NCBI GenBank assembly: GCA_963808545.1
Contig: CAWEGB010000002.1
Location: 62,001 to 126,000, forward strand
Length of the DNA: 64,000 bases
From: JACVRW01 sp963808545
GTDB lineage: Bacteria; Actinomycetota; Thermoleophilia; Solirubrobacterales; Thermoleophilaceae
Direction: 5' to 3'
Shown here: piece by piece, positions 57,049-64,000 of the stretch
Layout of the letters: each line of letters begins with the position of its first letter
Position numbering within the stretch: position 1 is the first letter of the stretch
Notes under the pieces: generated by a model
What the model saw: the letters and a program-made list of their open reading frames with translations, nothing else
What the model was told of the DNA's origin: nothing
Database searches by the model: none
Program-made: the position numbers and the translations under genes

Positions 57049-58506
57049 TCAGACCACGCCGGGCAGGGCCTGGAAGGTGAGCAGGCAGCCCACGGCGACG
57101 ATCACCAGCGCCGAGGCGGCCGGCATCGCGGCCACCAGCCGGCGCACGCCCGCGCCGCGGAACAGGGACAGCTTCGGAGCCAGCCGCGGCACCACCCGAC
57201 GCGCCCAGACCACTGCCAGCCCGAGGCCGGTGAGCGTCCCGGCCAGCCCGAGGCTGAACGCGGTGATCAGCAGCAGGCCGAGGGCCACCTCGTGCTGTGA
57301 GATCGCGCCCAGCAGCACCACGAGCGCCGAGGGGCAGGGAATCAGGCCCGCCGCGGCGCCGAGGCCGATCAGGCTGCGCTTGGTGACGGTCGAGTCGTCG
57401 GCGTCGTCCGGGCCGTGGTGGTGATGATGGTCGTGGCTGTGGTGCGCGCGATCGTGGCCGTGATGGTGCGTGTGGCTGTGGCCGTGCTCGTGCGAGTGCC
57501 CGTGGTGGTGGTGCCCATGCCCCCCGTCGGGATTGATCCGCGAGCGCAGCACGGCCGCTCCGATCACCACCACGAGCAGGCCGGAGACCAGGTTGAGCCA
57601 CGGGTAGAGGTCCTCGGGGAGGATGTACTGGGACAGCGCCAGCGTGACGAAGCCGAGGGCGAACACTCCGACGGTGTGGGCCACGGTGACGGTCGCACCC
57701 AGCGCCACGGCGTGGCGCGGCTTGCCCCGGGTGCCCACCAGGTAGGCGGCGACCATGGCCTTTCCGTGGCCCGGGGACAGGGCGTGAAGCGCGCCCCAGC
57801 CGAAGGCCGCGAGCAGCAGCAGCACCAGCACCCCCTCGCCCGAGGCGGCATCCTCGAAGATCCCCGCGAAGCCGTCACCGCCGGTCCGCGTGGTGGAGGT
57901 CTCGCCGCCCTCGGCGCGCGGCGCCATCAGGGTTCCGGCGCCGGGCTGCACCGAGAAGGAGGCCTCGCGCCGGTCGAGCGGGCTGTCGAGAAGATTCTCC
58001 GGGTAGCGGCGCAGCCCGTTGGTGGGGTCGCCGCTGGGCGCGTTCGTGCGCACCGCCGTGCCCGAGCCGGGCGCCGACACCACCGCCTTCCAGCCCACGC
58101 GGTCCGCGAACGTGTTGTCGGTGAGCTGCACCCGCCGGGGGTCGCTCACGGCCGCGCGCAGCGGCTGCTCGAAGCGGATGGTCTCGAGCCCCGCCTGCCC
58201 GGCCGGGAAGCTCAGTCGCGGCTCGAGCAGGCGCAGCGCAACGCGCCGCCCGTCGACGGTGAGGCTCAGGTTGCGACGCAGCTCCGCCTGCTTGCGCTCG
58301 ATCAGCTCCGCGCGCGAGAGGCCCTGCTGCTCGGTGGTGGGGATCTCCGCCTCGTCGAGCACGTAGAGCACGTCCACGCGGTCGCCGGAGACCTTGACCG
58401 TGCTGAGGTGGTTGATCGAGAAGTTGCCCAGCGGATGGGCCATGGCGCTCGGCGCGAGCACGCCCAGGCCGGCCAGGACCACCAGGATCACCAGCGCGCG
58501 TCTCAT
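57049..58506 (-). CDS. NicO/RcnA-like nickel/cobalt permease with His-rich loop
   Basis: This 485-residue membrane protein has a signal peptide probably cut after AMA, leaving His as mature N-terminus (HPLGNFSINH). An exported domain of about 190 residues follows, then about six helices. ALHALSPGHGKAMVAAYLVG is the NicO metal motif. A cytoplasmic loop at residues 330-364 has 21 or more His (encoded at about 57415-57519), and LIPCPSALVVLLGAI is the second family motif. Such proteins export, or less often import, nickel and cobalt; export would balance the adjacent importer. Its GTGA/ATGA-type overlap with the TPR gene puts it in the DUF4331 operon. Confidence 0.9.
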   Translation of the reverse strand: MRRALVILVVLAGLGVLAPSAMAHPLGNFSINHLSTVKVSGDRVDVLYVLDEAEIPTTEQQGLSRAELIERKQAELRRNLSLTVDGRRVALRLLEPRLSFPAGQAGLETIRFEQPLRAAVSDPRRVQLTDNTFADRVGWKAVVSAPGSGTAVRTNAPSGDPTNGLRRYPENLLDSPLDRREASFSVQPGAGTLMAPRAEGGETSTTRTGGDGFAGIFEDAASGEGVLVLLLLAAFGWGALHALSPGHGKAMVAAYLVGTRGKPRHAVALGATVTVAHTVGVFALGFVTLALSQYILPEDLYPWLNLVSGLLVVVIGAAVLRSRINPDGGHGHHHHGHSHEHGHSHTHHHGHDRAHHSHDHHHHHGPDDADDSTVTKRSLIGLGAAAGLIPCPSALVVLLGAISQHEVALGLLLITAFSLGLAGTLTGLGLAVVWARRVVPRLAPKLSLFRGAGVRRLVAAMPAASALVIVAVGCLLTFQALPGVV

Positions 58507-59820
58507 CGCAGCACCTCCAGTGCCGTGCGGGCTTCCTCTGCCTGCAGCGGCGAGAGCGCCGCTCGGGCGCGCAGCGCCGTTTCGAGCTCGCGGACGGCCA
58601 GGCTGGTTCGTCCCGCCTGCCGGGCGGCGATCCCGGCGTGGTAGTGGAAGAGAGGGTCACGCGAGCCGAGCCGCAGCGCACGCCGCGACCACTCGAGGCC
58701 CTCGGCCGGTCGTCCGGCGCGCGTGAGCGCCCAGCCGAGCGCATCCGCGCTGCGGACGCTCGGCGCGTCGGCCCACAGCCGCCGGCCCAGCCGCACCGCG
58801 GTCGCCGGCTCACCGTGCGTGGCCTCGAACAGGATCAGCTCCGCGTCCGGCTGCGCGCCAGCGGCCCGCAGGAGCTGCTGCTGGGCGCGCACCACGTCGA
58901 GGTCGCGCGCGGCGGCCGCCCGCGCGCCGCGCGCGGCGTCCGTGTCGGCCAGCAGGATCAGATGGCTGGTGAGCGGCAGCCGGGCGGACACGCTGCGCAG
59001 CCGGCGGGCGGCGGCGTCGAGATCGCCGCCCGCGTTGTGCACCCGCGCGAGACCCACCTCGGCCGGTGCGTAGCCCGGCAGCCGGGCAAGCGCGCCGCGG
59101 TAGGCGGTGCGCGCCTCGGCGGGCCGGCCGCGCTGGAGCTCGAGGTCCCCCAGCAGCGTCTGCACGTAGGCCACGTTCTCGGACACCGCCGCCCCGGCCG
59201 ACACGGCCAGGCGCATCGTCTGAACGGCTCCCTCGAGGTCGCCGGTGAGCTCGCGGTAGTAGGAAACGCGGCTGTAGGAGGTGAGATTCGGCTTGGTATC
59301 GAGCATGCGCTGCAGCGTGCGCTCGGCGGCCCCGTAGCGGCCGAGCTCGATCTGGGCGTCGGCGATCACGGGGTAGGGAGCGGTGAGCGCGGGCACGAGC
59401 CGGCGCGCCTCGAGCCCGAGGCGCAGCTGCTCGCGGAAGTCGTGTCGCAGTCCCGCCAGCGTGCCCGCTCCGAGCACCGCGTCGACGTTGCGGGCGTCGC
59501 GTCGAAGGGAGGCGTCGAAACCCCGGTCCGCGCGCGAGTAGTAGGAGGGGTCGCCCGTCTCGCGCGCCTTCTGCAGATACGCGTCGCCGAGGGCGGCGTA
59601 GCTCGCGGCTCCCGCGTCCTCCTCGGACGCCGCGCGCTGGAGGATCTCGATGCGCTGGTCGGTGGAGGCGCCGGGCGGGATGTCGGCGCTCACTGCCGGC
59701 GCCGCCGCGGGGAAGGTCGATGTCGCCGGAGGGCCCGAGCGACACCAGCACGATGAAGACGCACGCGAACGCGGCGAGCGGCGCCAGGAGCTTCAGGAAG
59801 TTTGGTGATGTTGCGGTCAT
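58503..59820 (-). CDS. Exported TPR-repeat protein, 5' part in another frame
   Basis: The main frame (58503-59693 and slightly upstream) encodes about 396 residues of tetratricopeptide-like helical repeats (AASYAALGDAYLQKA, YGAAERTLQRMLDTKPN, LLGDLELQRGRPAEARTAYRGAL, YHAGIAARQAGRTSLAVREL). One frame over, ATG 59820 with a fair ribosome site gives a membrane/signal segment (NFLKLLAPLAAFACVFIVLV) followed by LGPSGDID. Removing one base near 59715-59725 would join it to FPAAAPAVSADIPPG and the repeats. So the true gene probably starts at 59820 and carries a frameshift. It lies between the DUF4331 and NicO genes, which often occur together. Confidence 0.8.
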
Positions 59821-59896
59821 GACCTCGGGGAGGTAGGTGGCCCCGGCCGCCCGCCCGCACGGAGGGAGCGGGCGAGCGGGCGGGAGCCGTGGTTGC

Positions 59897-61360
59897 TCAG
59901 TTGGGCGGCTGCGGCACGGGAGCGTGCTGCGGCTCGATCCTCTTGAGCGTGCTGTTGAACCCGTCGTTGGCGAGGCCGACGTACGGGAACGCGGACCGAA
60001 GCGGCTTGTCGTTTCGGTCCACACCGTCACCCAGCGGGATCTGCTTGCCCCCCTGGTCGGCCGGCAGCAGGGCGCCCGCGATCACGCGGAGCTCGATGTC
60101 GACCACGTCGTCGGTCAGCCGGCGACCGTTCGGGAATCCGGCGTTGTCACCGGCCAGAGCGCCGAACCGGTTGGGGTTCGCCGCCGGAGGCACGCCCAGG
60201 TTGAGCTTGAGCGTGTCGGCCGGTGCGGGGTTCTTGCCGATCTGAGTCAGCCCCGGCAGGCCCGTGAGGAGCGCCTGCACGATGTCGGTCCGGTTCGTCT
60301 CCTTGATCCCGAGGTTGAACAGCGCATTGAGAATGCGCGCCGGCTCGGGGTTGAGAGCGAACTTGCCGAAGTTCTTCAGGTCGTCCGAGGGGGACGTCGC
60401 GTTGAACTTGTCCTTCTGGCCGATCGGGATGATCACCTCGTTGATGAGGGGATTGCCGAGGCGGCTGACCTGGACCCAGTGCTTGCGGTAGTACCGGCCG
60501 GCCTTGCCCTTCCTGCTCCCGGCATTGCGAGCGACCGTCGTGCGCTTGCGCTCGGTGGTCGACCACACGCCGACGACGGCGTTGCTCGAGCTCGCCCCCG
60601 AGACCATCTTGCGGTCACGGGTGACCTGACGCTCGGGCACCTGCAGCACGAACGACTTGCTGTTGTAGCCCGCCACGTCGTCCTTGCCGCCGCCCTGGTT
60701 GCCCAGGCCGATGTTGGGACGTCCCGGCTTGTCGATGTTGATGCCGTCGAAGACCGCACCGAGGTCGACGAAGAACGCGTCGTCCGCGGGAATCACGGTC
60801 GTCTTGCCGCCGCCCCTCAGGGAGGTGGTGGCACCGGCTTCGACCTGAGCGAAATTCGGAATCGTCTTCGGCCCGATGTTGTCCGGAGCCACCGGGGCGT
60901 TGTCGGCGATCCGCTTGACGCTCGTGAGCTTGCGCCTCTTGTTGTAGGTCTCCTTGTAGAGGTCATAGGTCTGGACCAGGTTGAGGTCCGGATCGTTGAC
61001 CGAGTCGACCGTCGGCGCCGCGTAGAGGAACGAGTTGGGGTTGCGGTACCTCGTGTCGAAGTCCCAGCGGTAGGCAACGTCCTCGTAGCCATCACCCGTG
61101 TTGTCGAACTTCACGTAGTAGCGGGCGTTCTCGTCGAGCGGGTAGAAATTCGGACCGCCGGCCGGATCCGCGAGCGGAATCCAGTTCGAGACGACGGTCA
61201 CGCTGCCCGGGGCGTCCGGCGCCGTGAAGGCCCAGACGTCCGTGTTGTCCCCAGTGGGGTCCTTCAAGATCCTGGGCGCTTCGCGGTGGCTCGAGCCGAT
61301 GCTCAGGGGCACCGCGACCGCTACGGCCACCAGGGCCGCGAGGATCGCGAGTCTCTTCAT
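59897..61360 (-). CDS. Secreted DUF4331-family protein
   Basis: This 487-residue protein has a signal peptide (RLAILAALVAVAVAVPLSIG) followed directly by SSHREAPRILKDPTGDNTDVWAF, the characteristic DUF4331 opening with His/Arg/Glu/Asp residues. The rest is beta-rich with many Asn, Gly and Asp (YYVKFDNTGDGYEDVAYRW). Function unknown; the family is repeatedly found beside TPR and nickel/cobalt permease genes, as here. Ribosome site AAGGAG lies six bases before the ATG at 61360. Probable first gene of a DUF4331-TPR-NicO operon. Confidence 0.9.
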   Translation of the reverse strand: MKRLAILAALVAVAVAVPLSIGSSHREAPRILKDPTGDNTDVWAFTAPDAPGSVTVVSNWIPLADPAGGPNFYPLDENARYYVKFDNTGDGYEDVAYRWDFDTRYRNPNSFLYAAPTVDSVNDPDLNLVQTYDLYKETYNKRRKLTSVKRIADNAPVAPDNIGPKTIPNFAQVEAGATTSLRGGGKTTVIPADDAFFVDLGAVFDGINIDKPGRPNIGLGNQGGGKDDVAGYNSKSFVLQVPERQVTRDRKMVSGASSSNAVVGVWSTTERKRTTVARNAGSRKGKAGRYYRKHWVQVSRLGNPLINEVIIPIGQKDKFNATSPSDDLKNFGKFALNPEPARILNALFNLGIKETNRTDIVQALLTGLPGLTQIGKNPAPADTLKLNLGVPPAANPNRFGALAGDNAGFPNGRRLTDDVVDIELRVIAGALLPADQGGKQIPLGDGVDRNDKPLRSAFPYVGLANDGFNSTLKRIEPQHAPVPQPPN

Positions 61361-61558
61361 GAGAGCTCCTTCTTGAGAGTTGGGCCAGGGGGTCGTTCCC
61401 GGGCACTCACTGGCGGGTCATTCGCCGAAACTCTCGAGCCGGATCACTAAAGAAACTCCTGCAAATAAGCGCTTTCTGCGGGGCTACCGCAGCTGCGATC
61501 GACTCGCAGATCGCGAAAAAAGCGATCCAAAACCGATCCGGCCGCGTAAGACTCCCCC
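61361..61558. other. Divergent intergenic promoter region with short inverted repeats
   Basis: These 198 bases separate the DUF4331 gene and the ATPase gene. CTGCGA (61493-61498) and TCGCAG (61504-61509) form an inverted repeat with a 5-base loop; next to it ATCGC/GCGAT flank an A-rich loop (61510-61526). These may be operators or leader structures. No TTGCAA pair is present, so there is no sign of Nur control of the DUF4331 operon. Confidence 0.45.
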
Positions 61559-61981
61559 ATGAAGCAACTGGACCGGTGCTACATGGTCGATTTCCCCCAA
61601 CGCCAACACTCGATCAACGCGGACGTCGGACGCCTCCGGGAGGCGCGCGAGTTCGCCGAGTGCGCGGCCGCTGAATTCGGGCTCCCCAGCGACGCTCGCT
61701 ACGAGGTCAAGCTCGCCATGAGCGAAGCCGTGACCAACGCGATCATGCACGGGTCGACGTCTGAGGCGGACGAGATCCGCATCTCCGCATCAGAAGAGGC
61801 GGACGCGCTGGTGTTCGAGGTCGTGGACAGCGGACGCTTCCGGCCCCGCGTCCGGCGCAGGGGCGAGATGCCCGAATCCGGCCGCGGTCTCGAGTTCATG
61901 CGAACGCTGATGGACGAGGTGGAGGTGCAGCCGGGCAGCAACGGCACCCTGCTGCGCTTCGCCAAGCGCCGCGCCGCCTGA
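61559..61981 (+). CDS. RsbW-like ATP-binding protein (anti-sigma factor/serine kinase family)
   Basis: This 140-residue GHKL-fold ATPase shows the N-box YEVKLAMSEAVTNAIMHGS, the G1 box VFEVVDSGRF and a short G2-like region (SGRGLEFMRTLMDEVEV). Relatives (RsbW, SpoIIAB, RsbT) bind or phosphorylate anti-sigma antagonists. No antagonist or sigma-B-type gene is adjacent, so its partner is elsewhere. The ATG at 61559 follows a C-rich stretch without a clear ribosome site. Confidence 0.85.
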   Translation: MKQLDRCYMVDFPQRQHSINADVGRLREAREFAECAAAEFGLPSDARYEVKLAMSEAVTNAIMHGSTSEADEIRISASEEADALVFEVVDSGRFRPRVRRRGEMPESGRGLEFMRTLMDEVEVQPGSNGTLLRFAKRRAA

Positions 61982-62157
61982 CGCGCGAGGTATAGGCCCC
62001 GGCGGCGGTCCGTTCGCCGCCGAAGTAGACGACTCCGCGCGATCCTCCGCTGCCTGGTGTCGTCATGGCCGTCGCCGGGGCAAGGGTTGTTTCGCCGCGC
62101 GTGGCGCCGCTCCTGCTGGCGCAAGCACGGGGAAGCGGGGCGGTACTATCCGCCGCC

Positions 62158-62523
62158 GTGAGCCGTCCGCTCCTCTTCGCCTGCGCCATCGCGGTCGCCC
62201 TGCTCGCCGGCTGCGGCGGTGAGATCGACGTACCTGAGGACCAGCAGACGGCGCGCCGGGGGGCCGAGCTGTTCAACGAACGCTGCTCGGGCTGTCACTC
62301 GCTCGACGCCGCCAATGCCTACGGCTCCAAGCCGCCGGGTGACCTCCAGGGCGGCGAGCGCACCAACGGCCCGAACTTCAACCAGCGCAAGGAGAGCCGC
62401 GACGACGTGCTCTACGCGATCCGCAACGGGGGCTTCTCGGGCGCGATAATGCCCGCCAACATCGTGGTGGGCCAGGACGCAGAAGCCGTGGCGGACTTCC
62501 TCTCCGAGTACTCGGGCCGGTAG
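62158..62523 (+). CDS. Monohaem cytochrome c lipoprotein
   Basis: This 121-residue protein has a lipobox LLAGC (Cys19) after a short signal peptide, then a class I cytochrome c domain with CSGCH (Cys43, Cys46, His47) and a likely axial Met in GAIMPAN. It would be anchored outside the membrane and shuttle electrons in respiration. GTG 62158 is used because it begins the signal peptide; earlier in-frame ATG and GTG codons add Arg/Ala-rich sequence. It is followed 17 bases later by serS; a functional link is not implied. Confidence 0.88.
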   Translation: MSRPLLFACAIAVALLAGCGGEIDVPEDQQTARRGAELFNERCSGCHSLDAANAYGSKPPGDLQGGERTNGPNFNQRKESRDDVLYAIRNGGFSGAIMPANIVVGQDAEAVADFLSEYSGR

Positions 62524-62540
62524 CCGGGCAGCCACCCGGC

Positions 62541-63791
62541 GTGCTCGACCTCAGGCAGATCCGCGAAGACCCGGAGCCGGCACGCGCCGGCCTGGCTCGG
62601 CGCGGGGTCGATCCGGCGGTGCTCGACGAGGCTCTCGAGCACGACGACCGCCGGCGCGCGCTGCTGCCGGAGCTGGAGGAGCGCCGGCGCCTGAAGAACG
62701 AGGCGTCGCGCCGGATCGGCGAGCTGCAGCGCTCCGGTGAGGACGCCTCGGAGGCGATCGCAGAGGTGCGAGGGGCATCAGAGCGCGAGAAGGAGCTCGA
62801 GGAGGAGCTGCGCTCCGTGGAGGAGCGCCGCACTGCCGCGCTGGCGGCGCTACCCAACCTGCCCGACCCCGACGCGCCCGCGCAGGACGAGGTCCTGCGC
62901 GAGGAGGGGAAGCCGGGCAGGAGCGGACGCAACCACGTGGAGCTGCTCGGCGGCTGGCTCGACTCCGAGGCCGGGGCCCGGGTGTCGGGCTCACGCTTCG
63001 TCTATCTCAAGGGCCCGCTCGTCCGGCTCGAGTTCGCGTTGGTGCAGTGGGCCTTCAGCCTGCTCGACGGGCACGGGCTCGTTCCCGTGATCCCGCCCGT
63101 CCTGGTGCGCGAGCCTGCCCTGTTCGGCACGGGCATGTTGCCCGACACCGAGCAACAGATCTACCGGGTGCCCGAAGACGATCTGTACCTCGCGGGCACG
63201 TCGGAGGTGCCGCTGGCCTCGCTGCACGCCGGCGAGATCATGAGCGCCTCCGACCTGCCGCGGCGCTACGCCGGCTTCTCGTCGTGCTTTCGGCGCGAGG
63301 CGGGCGCGGCGGGCAAGGACACCCAGGGGCTGTTTCGCGTGCATCAGTTCGACAAGGTCGAGATGTTCTCGTTCGTCGAGCCCGAGGCCTCGGTGGAAGA
63401 GCACGAGCGCCTGCTCGCGATCGAGGAGGAGATCCTGCAGGCGCTGGGCCTGCCCTACCGCGTGGTCAACATCGCCGTCGACGACCTCGGTGCCTCGGCG
63501 GCGAAGAAGTACGACCTCGAGGCGTGGCTGCCGGGCCAGGAGCGCTTCCGCGAGCTCACGTCGTGCTCGAACACCACGGACTTCCAGGCCCGCCGCCTCG
63601 ACATCCGCTACCGGCCCGGCGAGAGCGGCTCGCCCCGTCCGGTGCACACCCTGAACGGCACCGCGGTGGCGGTGGGCCGGACCATCATCGCCATCGCCGA
63701 GAACCACCAGCGCGAGGACGGGACGATCGAGATCCCGGCCCCGCTCCATCCCTTCGGCGCGCCGGCGACGATCTCGGCCGCCGGCGCCTAG
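62541..63791 (+). CDS. serS: Seryl-tRNA synthetase
   Basis: This 416-residue class II synthetase charges tRNA-Ser. The N-terminal antiparallel coiled coil (about 25-100; RRALLPELEERRRLKNEASRRI and EREKELEEELRSVEERR) binds the tRNA long arm. Class II motif 2 is FSSCFRREAGAAGKDTQGLFRVHQFDKVEMF (read in parts) and motif 3 lies at NGTAVAVGRTIIAIAENHQ. TSCSNTTDFQARR is the Ser-specific segment. The GTG start at 62541 gives the usual LDLRQIREDPE beginning. Confidence 0.96.
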   Translation: MLDLRQIREDPEPARAGLARRGVDPAVLDEALEHDDRRRALLPELEERRRLKNEASRRIGELQRSGEDASEAIAEVRGASEREKELEEELRSVEERRTAALAALPNLPDPDAPAQDEVLREEGKPGRSGRNHVELLGGWLDSEAGARVSGSRFVYLKGPLVRLEFALVQWAFSLLDGHGLVPVIPPVLVREPALFGTGMLPDTEQQIYRVPEDDLYLAGTSEVPLASLHAGEIMSASDLPRRYAGFSSCFRREAGAAGKDTQGLFRVHQFDKVEMFSFVEPEASVEEHERLLAIEEEILQALGLPYRVVNIAVDDLGASAAKKYDLEAWLPGQERFRELTSCSNTTDFQARRLDIRYRPGESGSPRPVHTLNGTAVAVGRTIIAIAENHQREDGTIEIPAPLHPFGAPATISAAGA

Positions 63792-63795
63792 CGGC

Positions 63796-64000
63796 TCAGG
63801 AGTCCGGCATCATCGCCTCGGGGTAGCGGCTGCCGTAGGCCCCCTGGGGCACGATCTCCTGGATCCGGTCGAGGTCTTCGCCGTCGAGCTCCACGTCGGC
63901 GGCGCCGACGTTCTCGGCCAGGCGCTTCTGGCTGCGAGTGCCGGGGATGGGCACGACGTCATCGCCCTGGGCGAGCAGCCATGCCAGCGCGAGCTGGGTG
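63796..64000 (-). CDS. Aldo/keto reductase, C-terminal fragment cut by window edge
   Basis: The last 68 codons are visible. The segment LALAWLLAQGDDVVPIPGTRSQKRLAENVGAA (read in parts) is the characteristic NADPH-phosphate-binding end of aldo/keto reductases of the YhdN/AKR13 type, followed by a short helix ending EAMMPDS. The N-terminal part, with the catalytic Tyr/Lys/His, lies beyond the right edge. It is convergent with serS with only four bases between stops. Confidence 0.85.
   Translation of the reverse strand, partial: TQLALAWLLAQGDDVVPIPGTRSQKRLAENVGAADVELDGEDLDRIQEIVPQGAYGSRYPEAMMPDS

Noticed and set aside
57415..57519. Low-complexity GTG/CAC repeat as a possible recombination site
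   Set aside because: It encodes the cytoplasmic His-rich loop of the NicO permease in frame.

Overview
The window is GC-rich chromosomal DNA, densely packed, with many GTG starts and ATGA/GTGA stop-start overlaps. Gene content (complete 14-gene nuo operon, split proline catabolism genes, TrpB2-type synthase, double-domain ThyX, DUF4331/TPR/NicO cluster, Nur-type regulator) fits a free-living aerobic actinobacterium, most likely of the Thermoleophilia/Solirubrobacterales. That placement is inferred from content; there is no rRNA or tRNA here. I saw no insertion sequence, prophage, CRISPR array or origin.

Layout. 1-4 kb: partial R2-like oxidase divergent from an MFS transporter across a palindromic operator, then an RpiB-type isomerase, an Fpg/Nei glycosylase and a Bcp peroxiredoxin. 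4-5.8 kb: cupredoxin lipoprotein, anti-sigma factor and ECF sigma factor, with matching candidate ECF promoters before the sigma and cupredoxin genes. 5.8-14.2 kb: two methyltransferases, a flippase-like membrane protein, a saccharopine-dehydrogenase-like reductase, a CBS protein, small membrane proteins, TrpB2 and a flavoprotein monooxygenase. 14.2-19.4 kb: ribulose-phosphate epimerase, RTX-type protein, duplicated ThyX, PhoD-like phosphatase. 19.4-23.8 kb: proline dehydrogenase, P5C dehydrogenase and a PHP-APS kinase fusion. 23.8-31 kb: GNAT, VOC and SRPBCC proteins, a PepSY/two-component locus carrying several frameshifts, and an ATP-dependent DNA ligase. 31-37.8 kb: an overlapping three-gene operon of two atypical Tat-exported sulfatase-fold proteins and a DHA2-type exporter, then an acyl-CoA ligase. 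38-53 kb: nuoA-nuoN on the minus strand in canonical order. 53-61.4 kb: nickel/cobalt region with Nur-type regulator, ECF importer, 66-residue His-rich protein, NicO permease, TPR protein and DUF4331 protein. 61.5-64 kb: RsbW-like ATPase, cytochrome c lipoprotein, seryl-tRNA synthetase and a partial aldo/keto reductase.

How it works together. Proline is oxidised to glutamate by two enzymes whose electrons can feed the adjacent-encoded respiratory chain (complex I). The metal locus appears self-contained: a perfect TTGCAA-N5-TTGCAA operator precedes a Fur-family regulator that heads an importer operon ending in a His-rich protein; a NicO permease lies just upstream. The PHP-APS kinase fusion would join PAPS synthesis with hydrolysis of a 3'-phosphonucleotide, a pairing not explained by ordinary sulfate assimilation. 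The sulfatase-fold pair lacks the formylglycine cysteine and probably does other chemistry or none.

A caution: about six single-base reading-frame breaks interrupt otherwise recognisable accessory or exported genes (near 3.9, 26.9, 27.5, 28.6, 38 and 59.7 kb), while about 15 kb of nuo genes has none. They may be pseudogenes or sequence errors.
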